Below, piece after piece: positions 16,291 through 28,734 of a stretch of DNA of 45,130 nt. The DNA comes from Priestia endophytica DSM 13796 (lineage in GTDB: Bacteria; Bacillota; Bacilli; Bacillales; Bacillaceae_H), in NCBI RefSeq assembly GCF_900115845.1, contig NZ_FOXX01000023.1:1-45130 (forward strand), given 5' to 3'. Below the pieces are notes generated by a model. It made no database searches. It had not been told where the DNA came from and saw only the letters and a program-made list of their open reading frames with translations. Numbering within the stretch: the first letter of the stretch is position 1; each line of letters opens with the position of its first letter. The position numbers and the translations under genes are program-made.

Positions 16291-17748
16291 TTACAATGCT
16301 GGTTTTTGTTTATGATGATCTGTTGCTTGCTCAAACGCATGGGCAACACGATAAACAGTGCTTTCATCAAAGTGTTTTCCAATAATTTGTAATCCTAGTG
16401 GAAGACCGTTAGAAAATCCGCATGGAACAGAGATTCCTGGTACACCTGCAAGGTTCACCGGAATTGTTAAAATATCGTTTGCGTACATTGTTAATGGATC
16501 ATTTACGTTTTCACCAATTTTGAATGCTGGTGTTGGCGTTGTTGGTCCAACAATAACATCGTACTTTTCAAAAACATCTTCAAAGTCTTTTTTAATTAAT
16601 GTACGAACTTGCTGTGCTTTTTTGTAATATGCATCATAATAACCAGAGCTTAAGGCAAATGTTCCAAGCATAATACGGCGTTTCACTTCATCTCCGAAGC
16701 CTTCGCTACGCGTTTGCTTGTACATTTCAATTAAGTTCTCTGCATTGTCTGTACGGTGACCATAGCGAACACCATCAAAGCGTGCAAGGTTTGCAGACGC
16801 TTCAGAAGACGAAAGCAGGTAGTATGTTGCAAGAGCATATTTAGAATGTGGAAGAGATACTTCTTCCCATGTTGCGCCTTGTGCTTCTAATACTTTTAGA
16901 GCATCAAGTACAGATTGACGTACTTCTTCATTTACACCTTCTGCAAGGTATTCTTTTGGTACCGCGATTTTAAGACCTTTTACATCTCCTGTTAGAGAAG
17001 AAAGGAAATCAGGTACTTCAACATTTGCAGATGTTGCGTCCATCTTATCAACGCCGGAAATGGCTTGAAGAAGGAAGGCATTATCTTCTACATTACGTGT
17101 AATTGGTCCAATTTGGTCAAGAGATGATGCAAACGCAACAAGACCATAACGAGAAACGCGACCATATGTTGGTTTTAATCCTACAACACCACAAAATGCA
17201 GCTGGTTGACGGATAGAACCACCTGTGTCAGAACCAAGTGCAAATGGAACTTCACCAGCTGCAACAGCCGCTGCTGAACCACCGCTTGATCCACCAGGTA
17301 CGCGATCTAAATCCCAAGGGTTACGCGTAACTTTTAATGCAGAGTTTTCGTTTGAAGACCCCATTGCAAACTCATCCATATTAATTTTCCCGATTGTAAC
17401 AGACTCAGCTGCGCGCAGACGCTCCACAACTGTTGCGTCATAAATCGGATCAAAGTTATCAAGCATTTTACTTCCGCAAGTTGTGCGCAAGCCTTTTGTT
17501 ACGATATTATCCTTTACTCCAATTGGCATACCAAATAAAAGACCAAACTCGTTTTTTGTGCCAATTGCTTCATCTAATTCTTTTGCATATGCATGTGCTT
17601 TTTCTTTATCTAATGTTAGAAATGCCCCAACTTTTTCATCTACTTCGCCAATTCGCTTGTAAGACTCATTAACAAGCTCTTCAACGCGAACTTCTTTCTT
17701 ATGTAGTAAGCCGTGTAATTCAGACATTTTATGGTCAAACAATGACAT
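16291..17748 (-). CDS. gatA: Asp-tRNA(Asn)/Glu-tRNA(Gln) amidotransferase subunit A
   Basis: Amidase-signature enzyme that hydrolyses glutamine and passes ammonia to GatB. 485 residues as usual. The Ser-cisSer-Lys triad is in place: Lys79 in GVKDN, Ser154 in [10 protein letters not shown] and Ser178 in [16 protein letters not shown], matching the numbering of the S. aureus enzyme. It lies between gatC (17 bp upstream) and gatB (14 bp downstream). Confidence 0.97.
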   Translation of the reverse strand: MSLFDHKMSELHGLLHKKEVRVEELVNESYKRIGEVDEKVGAFLTLDKEKAHAYAKELDEAIGTKNEFGLLFGMPIGVKDNIVTKGLRTTCGSKMLDNFDPIYDATVVERLRAAESVTIGKINMDEFAMGSSNENSALKVTRNPWDLDRVPGGSSGGSAAAVAAGEVPFALGSDTGGSIRQPAAFCGVVGLKPTYGRVSRYGLVAFASSLDQIGPITRNVEDNAFLLQAISGVDKMDATSANVEVPDFLSSLTGDVKGLKIAVPKEYLAEGVNEEVRQSVLDALKVLEAQGATWEEVSLPHSKYALATYYLLSSSEASANLARFDGVRYGHRTDNAENLIEMYKQTRSEGFGDEVKRRIMLGTFALSSGYYDAYYKKAQQVRTLIKKDFEDVFEKYDVIVGPTTPTPAFKIGENVNDPLTMYANDILTIPVNLAGVPGISVPCGFSNGLPLGLQIIGKHFDESTVYRVAHAFEQATDHHKQKPAL

Positions 17749-17765
17749 AAAAAAAGCCTCCTTCC

Positions 17766-18056
17766 CTATTCTAAAATTGATGGAACGCGAACTTGTCCAT
17801 CTTGATAATCTGGTGCATTTTTTAACACTTCTTCACGTGGTAATCCTTTTGTTGGTTTATCTTCACGCATTACATTCTTCACTTCAAGAACGTGTGTTGT
17901 TGGTTTAACACCTGTTGTATCTAACTCATTTAACTGTTCTGCATATGTAATAATTGCATCCAATTGCTTTGTAAACATTTCTGTTTCCTCTTCAGTAATC
18001 GCTAAACGTGCAAGATGTGCAACGTGCTCTACTTGTTCTTTTGAAATTCGTGACAT
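17766..18056 (-). CDS. gatC: Asp-tRNA(Asn)/Glu-tRNA(Gln) amidotransferase subunit C
   Basis: Small subunit that wraps round GatA and stabilises the complex. 96 residues with the start [19 protein letters not shown]. The frame stays open upstream to 18158, but GGAGGTGA lies just before the ATG at 18056, so the shorter form is right. The C-terminal motif [17 protein letters not shown] is characteristic. First gene of the operon. Confidence 0.96.
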   Translation of the reverse strand: MSRISKEQVEHVAHLARLAITEEETEMFTKQLDAIITYAEQLNELDTTGVKPTTHVLEVKNVMREDKPTKGLPREEVLKNAPDYQDGQVRVPSILE

Positions 18057-18096
18057 ACCTTTCACCTCCACATATTCGAACCGTAACAATATACTG

Positions 18097-18126
18097 ATAA
18101 TATCAGATTTTATTGTTCTTAAGCAA
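18097..18126 (-). promoter_or_regulatory. Candidate promoter of gatCAB
   Basis: On minus, TTGCTT (18126-18121), 18 nt, TATTAT (18102-18097), about 40 bp before the gatC start. Confidence 0.45.
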
Positions 18127-18267
18127 CTAACGTTATAATCCATTTTCCATTTTACCAAAAGGGAAGGAATATTTCTCGTTTTGAGAAAAAAAACATCAAG
18201 CTCTTCTTATTTTAAGAGAACGCCTTTTATTCCATCATGATGGCAAAATATAAAGCTTTTAAACATA

Positions 18268-18297
18268 TAAAAAAGCATCCACACAGTGGATGCCTTT
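18268..18297 (-). terminator. Terminator after camS
   Basis: On minus, GCATCCAC pairs with GTGGATGC over a 3-nt loop and six Ts follow. It separates the pcrB-pcrA-ligA-camS transcript from gatCAB. Confidence 0.9.
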
Positions 18298-18300
18298 CTA

Positions 18301-19485
18301 TTACTTGTAAATGTGAACGAATGGTTTCTTCTCATCTGGCTCGCGAGAAATAAGAGCTTCAGGTCCTTGAACAGTACTAATGTTAACATTTACTTTCAAA
18401 TATGAAGGGAAATGTTCCATAACAAGCCCTGCTATATACTGTGTAAAGCCTGTAATCTCTTGTTCACCGAAAAATTGAATTGGAATATCAATTGTCATTT
18501 CTTGAAGCTCACCATTTTGGTAGAATCCTCGTCCAATAATGTTTGTGTAATTCGGGAAATAGTCTTGAATTTCCGCTTTAAAGTTTCCAAACATGTCGCT
18601 ATCGCTTCGCTCATCTGCTGCTACTGCATTTGATGGGAAAAGATAATATCCTTCATCAACTTTATCCCAACTGCCAAGTTCACTGCTGCCTTTTTTCGCT
18701 GTTGCTTTCGCAAAGTAGCTTCCAGGCACAAGTGATGATTTTTCTTCCTGTTCAAAAAGTCCAACTGTAATTGGAACATTTTCTAATCCTTTGATTTTTC
18801 TCATCCGCTGAACGATCTCAGCCGCCATTTTTTCTCCTTCTTCCTGAAGTTTCTCACGGCTAATTTTCTTTTCACGCGGATAGCCTTTTTCTTGTGTATA
18901 GTAATAAACAGAGTTCATCGCAAGGCCAATTGAAACGCCGCCAAGCTTTAATTCATCTCCATCTTTCACCAGATAATCTTGCTCTAGAATATGAGCTAGA
19001 TAGATTGGACTTTTTTCACTTTGTTCTGCTGCAGTTCCTTCTCCCGTATTAATTGGGTTTAAACCAACATTTTTCACTTTATCTCGCTCTTCTTTATCGT
19101 AATCTTTCAGAACATCTTTGTACTGATTTTCTGTCCATTTACGACGAAGCCAAGAGCTGATTGTATCTTCATCAAGATACTGCCCTTCTTGATAATAGTA
19201 ATCGTCTGTTGAAAACTCATCTTTAGAAAGACGAGTCAAACCTGATTCAAACTCTTTCACGTCAAGACGTGTGTTTAAGTTCGATACGGTTAATCCTCTT
19301 GATTTACTTTCTTTGAATGGTAGAACACTTTGATATGTGTCATCTGAAATACTATATTTCGAAATGACCGCTTTTTGTTTGTTATCGTCTGTTTTCTGAA
19401 CCACTTCTTCTTCTTTCGAAAAATCAGGTGCACACGCTGTTGTCACAAGCATGACAGAAAGAGCAAGGAAAACAATTTTCTTCAA
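18301..19485 (-). CDS. camS: CamS family lipoprotein (YerH)
   Basis: 394 residues with a lipoprotein signal peptide: MKKIVFLALSVMLVTTAC, lipobox cysteine at 18. The mature part is hydrophilic and carries the CamS-domain sequence through the ITGFTQYIAGLVMEHFP region near the end. In enterococci and staphylococci the cleaved signal peptide of CamS-type lipoproteins is a sex-pheromone-like peptide; in Bacillus the role of YerH is unclear. It follows ligA at about 90 bp with a hairpin between them, and is the last gene before the terminator at 18268. Confidence 0.9.
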   Translation of the reverse strand: MKKIVFLALSVMLVTTACAPDFSKEEEVVQKTDDNKQKAVISKYSISDDTYQSVLPFKESKSRGLTVSNLNTRLDVKEFESGLTRLSKDEFSTDDYYYQEGQYLDEDTISSWLRRKWTENQYKDVLKDYDKEERDKVKNVGLNPINTGEGTAAEQSEKSPIYLAHILEQDYLVKDGDELKLGGVSIGLAMNSVYYYTQEKGYPREKKISREKLQEEGEKMAAEIVQRMRKIKGLENVPITVGLFEQEEKSSLVPGSYFAKATAKKGSSELGSWDKVDEGYYLFPSNAVAADERSDSDMFGNFKAEIQDYFPNYTNIIGRGFYQNGELQEMTIDIPIQFFGEQEITGFTQYIAGLVMEHFPSYLKVNVNISTVQGPEALISREPDEKKPFVHIYK

Positions 19486-19578
19486 ACCTTATACACCTCA
19501 CAAGTCGTATCCTGTACGCTTTTTATCCATGGAAAGAAGAATAAGCATAATGCCTATCCTTCTTCCTTTTTCCTAACT

Positions 19579-21603
<2,025 letters not shown>

Positions 21604-23808
21604 TTATGATTCTTTCGTTACAGGCGCAAATTTGGCTAACAAACGCTTAATTCCTATTGGGCTTGGGAAAGCAATATCAAGCTCTTTGTTATCTCCTTCG
21701 CCTTTTACGCTTACAACGGTTCCAACTCCCCATTTTTTATGTGAAGCTTTATCTCCGACGTTCCAATCAATATCTCCTCCACCTGTACTCTGAAGGACTG
21801 TTCGTTTCACAGATGGACGGCGCGGCCCTGGTCTTGAGAATGGGCTTTTCTCTTTAGATTGCCCAATGCTTTCAATTAATTCACTCGGAATTTCACCAAT
21901 GAATCGTGAAGCAGGATTCACATTTGTTTTCCCAAACAGCGTACGCATAATGGCATTCAGTAAGTAAAGCTCTTCTTCTGCTCTCGTAATTCCAACATAT
22001 GCAAGACGGCGCTCTTCTTCCATCTCATCATCTTCAAAAAGAGAACGGCTATGCGGGAACACGCCTTCTTCCATTCCGATTAAGAATACAACAGGAAACT
22101 CAAGACCTTTTGCTGAGTGAAGCGTCATAAGGACAACTTGATCGTTTGTATCTTCTTCTTCATCATCAAGACGATCGATGTCTGCTACAAGAGCTAAGTC
22201 AGTTAAAAAGGCTACAAGACTTTTATCTTCGCTCCCTTTTTCGAATTCTTGTGTAACAGATAAAAACTCGTCAATGTTTTCAAGACGGCTTTGAGATTCA
22301 ATCGTTTTCTCTGTTTTCAACATATCGCGGTAGCCGCTTCGATCTAAGATTTCTTCTACAAGTTCTGTAATGGATAAGTAGTCTTGCATATTTGTTAAAT
22401 GATCAATCATCTCGCGGAATTCTAACAAACTTTTTTGCACGCGGGCGCTTACCCCAATTTGCTCTACTTCGGCAATTGCTCTAAACATAGAGATGTCTTG
22501 TGAAACAGCATAGTTTGCAATTTTATCGACAGATGTTGCTCCAACGCCACGTTTTGGTACATTTACAATACGCGTTAAGCTAATATCATCATCAGGATTC
22601 GCAATTAAACGAAGATAAGCAAGCAAATCTTTAATTTCTTTGCGATCGTAGAACTTAATACCGCCAACGATACTGTAATTAATATTGGATTTTAACAGCA
22701 CTTCCTCCATCACACGAGATTGAGCATTTGTACGATAAAGAATGGCAAAGTCACTATACTTACGCTTTCCTTCATTAACAAGCTCACGGATTTTACCAGC
22801 GACAAACTGGGCTTCTTCATGTTCACTTGATGCTTGATAATGCGAGACTTTCGGGCCTTCATTATTGTCTGTCCATAAATTTTTTGGTTTGCGCCCTGTA
22901 TTATGCTGAATCACTCTATTAGCCGCTTCTAAAATGTTTTTTGTTGAGCGATAGTTTTGCTCAAGCAAAATAACGTTAGCATTTGGATAATCTTGCTCAA
23001 AGGAAAGAATATTTGTAATATCCGCTCCGCGCCAGCGATAAATTGACTGATCGGAATCCCCTACAACACAGACATTTTTAAAACGTTCTCCAAGCAGTTT
23101 AACGAGCATATACTGCGCATGGTTTGTATCTTGGTACTCATCAACATGGATGTATTGAAACTTACGCTGATAAAACTCAAGCACTTCAGGCACTTGCTGA
23201 AACAGCTGAATTGTTATCATGATGAGATCATCAAAATCAAGTGCTTGGTTTTTACGCAAACGTTTTTGGTATTCTGTATAAACTTCTGCTGCTACTTCCT
23301 CTAGAAGAGAACCGCCTTTTGCCGCATATTGTTTTGGTGTTAACAGCTCATTTTTCGCTGAGCTAATTTTGCCAAGCAAACCGCGGGGGTCAAACTTTTT
23401 CGGATCTAAGTTTTTCTCTTTTAAAATTTGCTTAATCACCGAAAGCTGATCTGTTGAATCTAAAATCGTAAAGTTACGATTATAGCCAATACGATCAATA
23501 TCACGTCGCAAAATACGCACACACATGGAGTGGAAGGTTGAGATCCAGATATCTTCCCCAGATCCTCCTAAAATGTTCATAATACGCTCTTTCATCTCTC
23601 GCGCTGCTTTATTTGTGAACGTAATCGCTAAAATGTTCCATGGCGCTACTTCTTTTTCAACCATAAGATACGCAATGCGGTGTGTTAAAACACGCGTCTT
23701 TCCACTTCCCGCTCCTGCCATAATTAAAAGCGCTCCGTCCGTTGTTTGGACTGCTTTTTTTTGCTCCGGGTTTAATCCTGTTAGTAATTTCTCACTTAAG
23801 TATTGCAC
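21604..23808 (-). CDS. pcrA: ATP-dependent DNA helicase PcrA
   Basis: Superfamily-1A 3'-5' helicase for excision repair, plasmid rolling-circle replication and removal of RecA and RNA polymerase obstacles. 734 residues. Motif I is [13 protein letters not shown] near 33, motif II is [11 protein letters not shown] near 223, motif [17 protein letters not shown], and motif [27 protein letters not shown] is motif V and [13 protein letters not shown] motif VI. The C-terminal Tudor-like RNA-polymerase-binding segment (about 665-725, [12 protein letters not shown]) is intact. It lies between pcrB and ligA. Confidence 0.97.
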   Translation of the reverse strand: MQYLSEKLLTGLNPEQKKAVQTTDGALLIMAGAGSGKTRVLTHRIAYLMVEKEVAPWNILAITFTNKAAREMKERIMNILGGSGEDIWISTFHSMCVRILRRDIDRIGYNRNFTILDSTDQLSVIKQILKEKNLDPKKFDPRGLLGKISSAKNELLTPKQYAAKGGSLLEEVAAEVYTEYQKRLRKNQALDFDDLIMITIQLFQQVPEVLEFYQRKFQYIHVDEYQDTNHAQYMLVKLLGERFKNVCVVGDSDQSIYRWRGADITNILSFEQDYPNANVILLEQNYRSTKNILEAANRVIQHNTGRKPKNLWTDNNEGPKVSHYQASSEHEEAQFVAGKIRELVNEGKRKYSDFAILYRTNAQSRVMEEVLLKSNINYSIVGGIKFYDRKEIKDLLAYLRLIANPDDDISLTRIVNVPKRGVGATSVDKIANYAVSQDISMFRAIAEVEQIGVSARVQKSLLEFREMIDHLTNMQDYLSITELVEEILDRSGYRDMLKTEKTIESQSRLENIDEFLSVTQEFEKGSEDKSLVAFLTDLALVADIDRLDDEEEDTNDQVVLMTLHSAKGLEFPVVFLIGMEEGVFPHSRSLFEDDEMEEERRLAYVGITRAEEELYLLNAIMRTLFGKTNVNPASRFIGEIPSELIESIGQSKEKSPFSRPGPRRPSVKRTVLQSTGGGDIDWNVGDKASHKKWGVGTVVSVKGEGDNKELDIAFPSPIGIKRLLAKFAPVTKES

Positions 23809-23829
23809 ACTTTCACCGCCCTATTGTAA

Positions 23830-24516
23830 TTAACCTTTTACAGCACCTACCGTTTGAAGAGCTGCTTTCAAGTCTTCATAAATTACGTTGCCAACCACAA
23901 CTGTATCAGCTGCATGTGCCATCTCTACTGCTTGCTCTGAGGAAGCAATGCCGCCACCGTAAAATAGCTTTGTTGTAGACAGTGCGTTTTTTACGTTTTT
24001 AACGAGTGAAACGTCACCATAAACTCCGCTATATTCTAAATAAAAAATCGGTAAACGAAACATGCGTTCTGCCATTTGGGCATACGCAATAACATCCTCT
24101 TCGTCTAATTCTGTTTTCGCCTCTGTTACGTGAGCCGCTTTACAGTCACTGTTTACTATACAATATCCTTCAACAAAGATTTCATTCCAATCCATAATCT
24201 CGCCAAACTCTTTCATTGCTTGATGATGAAGTCCTGTAATGAAATCTGTATTGGAACTGTTCAAAACCGTTGGGATAAAATAAAAATCAAACCCAGGCGT
24301 TACAGAATCAATTGAGGAAACTTCCAGTGCGCATGGAACAGTATAGCGGCGAATACGAGCTAAAAGCTGAAGGACATTATCAAGCGTTACGCCATCTGTC
24401 CCGCCTACAATAATCGCATCTGTTCCAGATTCGCAAACCTGTTCTAAATGTTCATCTGAAATGTCTTTATTTGGGTCAAGTTTAAACACATGTTTCCACC
24501 CATTTATATCATACAT
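23830..24516 (-). CDS. pcrB: Heptaprenylglyceryl phosphate synthase PcrB
   Basis: TIM-barrel prenyltransferase that transfers heptaprenyl from its diphosphate to glycerol-1-phosphate, making an archaea-like ether lipid in Bacillales. 228 residues when started at 24516 ([19 protein letters not shown]), which GGAGGAA precedes; the frame is open for 25 more codons upstream but without a ribosome site. The [11 protein letters not shown] and [17 protein letters not shown] loops bind the phosphate groups. First gene of the pcrB-pcrA-ligA-camS operon. Confidence 0.94.
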   Translation of the reverse strand: MYDINGWKHVFKLDPNKDISDEHLEQVCESGTDAIIVGGTDGVTLDNVLQLLARIRRYTVPCALEVSSIDSVTPGFDFYFIPTVLNSSNTDFITGLHHQAMKEFGEIMDWNEIFVEGYCIVNSDCKAAHVTEAKTELDEEDVIAYAQMAERMFRLPIFYLEYSGVYGDVSLVKNVKNALSTTKLFYGGGIASSEQAVEMAHAADTVVVGNVIYEDLKAALQTVGAVKG

Positions 24517-24635
24517 ATTTCTGTTCCTCCAGTCTATTTTCCATCTAATCATTATAGCAGAAAAAGCCTTCATTTTTGATAGAGAATACAAACTACCGAA
24601 AGTGGAAAAATATAAAAAAGGAACATGCCCTTATC

Positions 24636-24664
24636 TTGTTTTGCCTGTATGAATGTGCTAAGAT
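24636..24664 (+). promoter_or_regulatory. Promoter of the glyS T-box transcript
   Basis: TTGTTT (24636-24641), 17 nt, and TAAGAT (24659-24664) with an upstream TGC, giving an extended -10 box. It lies about 55 bp before the T-box stem I region. Confidence 0.5.
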
Positions 24665-24718
24665 AAAAACAGTTTTACACTACTATATTTTAAAAAATGT
24701 TCAATCATATAAAAGTAC

Positions 24719-24921
24719 GATGAAGGATTTATAGTATCTTATCTTCCTCTTCCACAAGCGAGCTAGGAATGGTGAAAGCCTAGTGAATGAAGTAAGAGAA
24801 ACGGCAATCTGGAGTACATCTTTCCAAAGAGGATGCTAACATTAGCATCAATCAGGGTGGAACCGCGGGAGTCAAACTCTCGTCCCTGAGCTTATATAAG
24901 CTCAGGGACGAGAGTTTTTTT
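24719..24921 (+). promoter_or_regulatory. Glycine T-box riboswitch with leader terminator
   Basis: The T-box sequence AGGGTGGAACCGCG sits at 24854-24867. Stem I lies upstream, and GGC at 24803-24805 on its 3' side is the likely glycine specifier codon. A very long terminator follows: ACTCTCGTCCCTGAGCTTA (from 24876) pairs with its complement up to 24915, with a T-run at 24915-24921. Uncharged tRNA-Gly would pair with both sites, form the antiterminator and allow glyS expression. The exact 5' edge of stem I is estimated. Confidence 0.9.
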
Positions 24922-24955
24922 ATGGATTGAACCTTAATTATAAGGAGGAACAAAC

Positions 24956-26338
24956 ATGGCTGTAACTATGGATCAGCTCGTTTCACACGGTAAACATCGT
25001 GGCTTTATCTTTCAAGGATCTGAAATTTACGGAGGTCTTGCAAACACTTGGGATTATGGCCCATTAGGTGTTGAGCTTAAAAACAACGTAAAACGTGCAT
25101 GGTGGAAAAAATTCGTTCAACAATCTCCGTACAATGTTGGACTTGATGCTGCTATCTTAATGAACCCAAAAACATGGGAAGCATCAGGCCACCTTGGCAA
25201 CTTCAACGACCCTATGATTGACTGTAAAGATTGTAAATCTCGTCATCGTGCTGATAAGCTTATCGAACAAAAGCTTGAAGAAGAAGGAAACGAAATGGTT
25301 GTAGACGGTCTTCCATTCTCTGAAATGGAACGTTTAATTAAAGACCATAACATCGTTTGCCCTGACTGTGGTTCAAGCAACTTTACAGAAATTCGTCAGT
25401 TCAACTTAATGTTCAAAACACACCAAGGTGTGACAGAATCATCAACAAATGAAATTCACCTTCGCCCTGAAACAGCACAAGGAATTTTCGTAAACTTTAA
25501 AAATGTTCAACGTTCAATGCGTAAAAAGCTTCCATTCGGAATTGCGCAAATCGGAAAAAGCTTCCGTAATGAAATTACACCAGGAAACTTCACATTCCGT
25601 ACGCGTGAGTTTGAACAAATGGAACTTGAATTCTTCTGCAAACCTGGTGAAGAATTAGAATGGTTTGACTACTGGAAAGAACAGTGTCACACATGGCTAA
25701 AAGCTCTAAACTTAACAGATGAAAACATCCGTCTTCGCGATCACTCTGACGATGAGCTTTCACACTATAGTAATGCAACAACGGACTTTGAATATAAATT
25801 CCCATTCGGCTGGGGCGAACTATGGGGCGTTGCTTCTCGTACAGACTATGATTTAAAACAACATGCAGAGCACTCTGGTGAAGATTTCCAATATATTGAC
25901 CAAGAAACAAATGAACGCTACATCCCTTACTGCATTGAGCCATCTCTTGGTGCTGATCGTGTAACACTTGCATTCTTAGTTGATGCATACCAAGAAGAAG
26001 AACTTGAAGATGGATCAAGCCGTACAGTGATGCGTTTCCATCCTGCTCTTGCACCATATAAAGCAGCAATTTTCCCACTTTCTAAAAAGCTTTCTAAAGA
26101 AGCACAAGAAGTGTTTGCAGATCTAGCTGAAGACTTTATGGTCGACTATGATGAAGCAGGTTCAATTGGTAAACGTTACCGTCGTCATGATGAAATTGGT
26201 ACACCATTCTGCATCACATATGACTTTGATTCTGTAGAAGACAAACAAGTAACAGTTCGTGACCGTGATACAATGGAGCAACATCGTATGCCAATTAGCG
26301 AACTTAAATCATTCTTAGCTGAAAAAGTTAAATTTTAA
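24956..26338 (+). CDS. glyS: Glycyl-tRNA synthetase, single-chain alpha2 type
   Basis: Class II synthetase charging tRNA-Gly. 460 residues, the single-chain form shared with eukaryotes and archaea, not the two-subunit GlyQ/GlyS form of B. subtilis. [14 protein letters not shown] is the N-terminal active-site segment. CKDC and CPDCGS cysteine pairs flank the insertion that may bind zinc. [33 protein letters not shown] (motif 2) and [14 protein letters not shown] (motif 3) are complete. The anticodon-binding domain fills the last 110 residues. AAGGAGGAA precedes the ATG. It is controlled by the upstream T-box and stands as a plus-strand island between minus-strand pcrB and yerC. Confidence 0.97.
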   Translation: MAVTMDQLVSHGKHRGFIFQGSEIYGGLANTWDYGPLGVELKNNVKRAWWKKFVQQSPYNVGLDAAILMNPKTWEASGHLGNFNDPMIDCKDCKSRHRADKLIEQKLEEEGNEMVVDGLPFSEMERLIKDHNIVCPDCGSSNFTEIRQFNLMFKTHQGVTESSTNEIHLRPETAQGIFVNFKNVQRSMRKKLPFGIAQIGKSFRNEITPGNFTFRTREFEQMELEFFCKPGEELEWFDYWKEQCHTWLKALNLTDENIRLRDHSDDELSHYSNATTDFEYKFPFGWGELWGVASRTDYDLKQHAEHSGEDFQYIDQETNERYIPYCIEPSLGADRVTLAFLVDAYQEEELEDGSSRTVMRFHPALAPYKAAIFPLSKKLSKEAQEVFADLAEDFMVDYDEAGSIGKRYRRHDEIGTPFCITYDFDSVEDKQVTVRDRDTMEQHRMPISELKSFLAEKVKF

Positions 26339-26340
26339 TA

Positions 26341-26377
26341 TAAAAAAGCTGGAGACATTGCATCTCCAGCTTTTTTA
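26341..26377. terminator. Bidirectional terminator between glyS and yerC
   Basis: AAAAAAGCTGGAGA pairs with TCTCCAGCTTTTTT over a 7-nt loop; A-run and T-run flank it. The T-run overlaps the yerC stop codon. Confidence 0.92.
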
Positions 26378-26674
26378 TTCTTCCTCTTTATCAACTCTGT
26401 CTAACACCATTTGATAAGCGTCACTTCCATAATTTAAACAACGCTTCACACGTGAAATCGTTGCTGTACTTGCTCCTGTTTCAGTTTCAATTTTATGATA
26501 GGTAAACCCTTTGCGAAGCATTCTAGCTACCTCTAGACGTTGAGCTAATGATTGAATTTCATTAATTGTGCAAAGGTCATCAAAAAATTGATAACATTCT
26601 TCAATATTTTGTAGTGAAAGAACAGCTTCACAAAGCTGATCAAGCTCTTTTCCTCTTAATTTATCAATTTGCAC
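26375..26674 (-). CDS. yerC: YerC, TrpR-like DNA-binding protein
   Basis: 99 residues of the YerC/YecD family with a TrpR-type helix-turn-helix. EIQSLAQRLEVARMLRKGFTYHKIETETGASTATISRVKRCLNYG (about 40-84) covers both helices. The start is GTG, with AAAGGAGTG eight bases before it. The target of YerC in Bacillus is not established; structural work on homologues shows a TrpR-like fold. It keeps its neighbourhood between yerA and the pcr genes, apart from glyS being inserted beside it. Confidence 0.92.
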   Translation of the reverse strand: MQIDKLRGKELDQLCEAVLSLQNIEECYQFFDDLCTINEIQSLAQRLEVARMLRKGFTYHKIETETGASTATISRVKRCLNYGSDAYQMVLDRVDKEEE

Positions 26675-26814
26675 TGCAACAGCACTCCTTTAAGCTTAAA
26701 TATCAATTCTTTACCATATATCGTAAAGCTACTCTTTTGATTATTATACACACAAAACGCTTCAATGTCCTACTGCGTTAAAGTAGAATATTCCCATATA
26801 CTAAATCTGTACAA

Positions 26815-26849
26815 AAGAAGCTGATAACTTATAGAACGTTATCAGCTCA
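26815..26849 (-). terminator. Terminator of yerA
   Basis: On minus, AGCTGATAAC pairs with GTTATCAGCT over a 9-nt loop, followed by TCTTTT. Confidence 0.8.
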
Positions 26850-26851
26850 TA

Positions 26852-28594
26852 TTATCTCATAACTGTCGGAAAAAGAATATTTTTATTCATCACATCGTAA
26901 AGTCCTCTTGGTGTAAGACGGATGTATGGTAGATGTGTTGATGATAAGAAAAGAAGCGTATAAATAGGATCACAGTGTTCGTAGCCACGCTCTACTAAAG
27001 CTTCTCTCATCTTTTTTTCCTCTTCTTGTAGAGCGCTAAGAGGCTTCTCTGACATAAGACCATTCAGCTTAAGCGGAATTTCTGTCACGATCTCTCCATC
27101 TTCTGCAAGAACAATTCCACCACCGATTTCTTTCATTCTGTTAAATGCGGCAATCATATCAAGCTTATTTTTACCAAGAAGTACAATATCTCCAGTACTC
27201 GAAAATGAGCTTGCAAACCCGGAAACGTGAGTTGAGAATCCTTTTATAAGTGTATTGATTCGCCATTTTCCTTCACGGTCCATAAGCATAAGGAAGCTTT
27301 CATCATTTTCTGTTGAAATTTCATCACGTGATACATCAAACGTAATCGAATACGGCTTCATAATAACGGCATTTTCAAGTTTTAAACCAAGCGGCATCGA
27401 AAACTGCAAATCATCCATTGTAAGATTCCAATCAAGAGAGAGAGGCTGAAATCCATAGTCTGACCATTCAATATCTTTAAAGTTTGATGTTTGCTCTTCA
27501 TCTCTTAAAATCCATTTTCCTTTAGCAAGAACAGAAACTGGGGTTGGTTCATCTTTTGCTTTTAAGAAATTAATATTCGCTACTCTACCTGTCATAATGT
27601 TACCGTGAAGATATTCAATATTATAAAAGCGAGCAACGTTTACAGTCACCATATTATAAGCATCAACAAGTGGGACACCACTCTCAATCGCAAGTTTAAT
27701 TAATTTATCACTTACTCCATCTTCATAAAAGGCAGGTGGAGAACCGTCTGTTGTCATCATCATTTTATCAAAACAAGTAATGTCCATTTCCGCTAATTCT
27801 CTAACAATACGTGGCAAATCAGGTCTTATTGAAGAATAGCGAAGCGTCACCGTATAACCATGAAGAAGACGTTCATATACGTCCCTTCCTGACATTGATT
27901 CATGATCACTATCTGCACCAAGCAGCATGAGCTTTGCAAGTGTTTTTGGGGAAGCTCCAGGAAAATGCCCTTCAACTTGTTTTCGCATCCGTTTAGCTTC
28001 TTGAATCCAGTGAAGCATTAAGTCATCTCCATCAAGAAGCTTTGGCCAGCCTGTGAGCTCTCCTGCTTGTAAAACTGCATCATGTTCAAGCCATGCTTTT
28101 ACATTGCCATGTGAAAAAGCAACTTCTTCATTGATAATTTCTGTTTGTGGATCTAATCGACACCACCAGTACATTGTCGATGGAATCGTTCGCATCTCTC
28201 GAAGTAAAGAAAACGCTTTCTTTTTATCAAGTTGTAAAGCAAGTAGCATATTGTCATTTACAAGTGTTGTTGTTCCACGTTCTCCCGCATACTTTGCAAA
28301 GCTGTGGGGATTATATAACTGAAAAGGGTGAACATGTGGCTCAATATAGCCTGGAACAAGGAAGTAGTCCTCACAGTTCACAACTTCTGTTTCTTTCAAA
28401 TTGGAAGGTAAGGCTTCACCAACATATACAATGCGGTCACCATAAATCCATATATTAGCCTTCATCCACTTGCGAAATGTTTGATTTAAATAAGTTGCAT
28501 TTTTTAATAACATAGTTGGTGCTTTTGCTCCATCAATAACAGCGACGTGTTCCCGCAACTGCTTGTTTTTCCATCGATAGCGCTGTTCAAGCAT
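26852..28594 (-). CDS. yerA: YerA, adenine-deaminase-like amidohydrolase
   Basis: 580 residues of the amidohydrolase superfamily, adenine deaminase subgroup. GYIEPHVHPFQLYNP near 77 has the metal-binding HxH motif. EGHFPGASPKTLAKLMLLGADSDHESM and MMTTDGSPPAFYEDG supply further metal ligands and the catalytic Asp. B. subtilis has both AdeC and YerA; to my knowledge the activity of YerA is not settled. It lies directly beyond the purine operon, as in B. subtilis, which suggests a purine-related role. GGAGGG precedes the ATG. Its leader consists of a 12-bp tandem repeat whose frame runs into the start codon. Confidence 0.9.
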   Translation of the reverse strand: MLEQRYRWKNKQLREHVAVIDGAKAPTMLLKNATYLNQTFRKWMKANIWIYGDRIVYVGEALPSNLKETEVVNCEDYFLVPGYIEPHVHPFQLYNPHSFAKYAGERGTTTLVNDNMLLALQLDKKKAFSLLREMRTIPSTMYWWCRLDPQTEIINEEVAFSHGNVKAWLEHDAVLQAGELTGWPKLLDGDDLMLHWIQEAKRMRKQVEGHFPGASPKTLAKLMLLGADSDHESMSGRDVYERLLHGYTVTLRYSSIRPDLPRIVRELAEMDITCFDKMMMTTDGSPPAFYEDGVSDKLIKLAIESGVPLVDAYNMVTVNVARFYNIEYLHGNIMTGRVANINFLKAKDEPTPVSVLAKGKWILRDEEQTSNFKDIEWSDYGFQPLSLDWNLTMDDLQFSMPLGLKLENAVIMKPYSITFDVSRDEISTENDESFLMLMDREGKWRINTLIKGFSTHVSGFASSFSSTGDIVLLGKNKLDMIAAFNRMKEIGGGIVLAEDGEIVTEIPLKLNGLMSEKPLSALQEEEKKMREALVERGYEHCDPIYTLLFLSSTHLPYIRLTPRGLYDVMNKNILFPTVMR

Positions 28595-28608
28595 GGAAAT
28601 CCCTCCAA

Positions 28609-28668
28609 TTCATCGTTACTTTCATCGTTACTTTCATCGTTACTTTCATCGTTACTTTCATCGTATCA
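28609..28668. repeat. Tandem repeat, 12-bp unit, in the yerA leader
   Basis: TTCATCGTTACT occurs four times without error (28609-28656) and a fifth, diverged copy follows. On the minus strand the unit reads ATGAAAGTAACG. It spans the short stretch between a weak promoter (TTTACG, 16 nt, TATGAT at 28670-28665) and the yerA ribosome site. Because 12 is divisible by three, the repeat encodes MKVT units in one frame. Confidence 0.9.
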
Positions 28669-28734
28669 TACCTTCTGTGCGAGAAACGTAAAGAAATTGT
28701 GAATTTTGTACAAAAACGTGAAAGGTGATAGTAT

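Noticed and set aside
18057-18158. Longer gatC, and similar upstream extensions of pcrB, purB, purK, purL and purF
   Set aside because: In each case the shorter form starts with the family N-terminus, and all but purK, whose site is weak, have a clear ribosome site there.
28609-28668. Short regular repeats as a CRISPR array
   Set aside because: The 12-bp units are directly adjacent with no spacers, and there are no cas genes.
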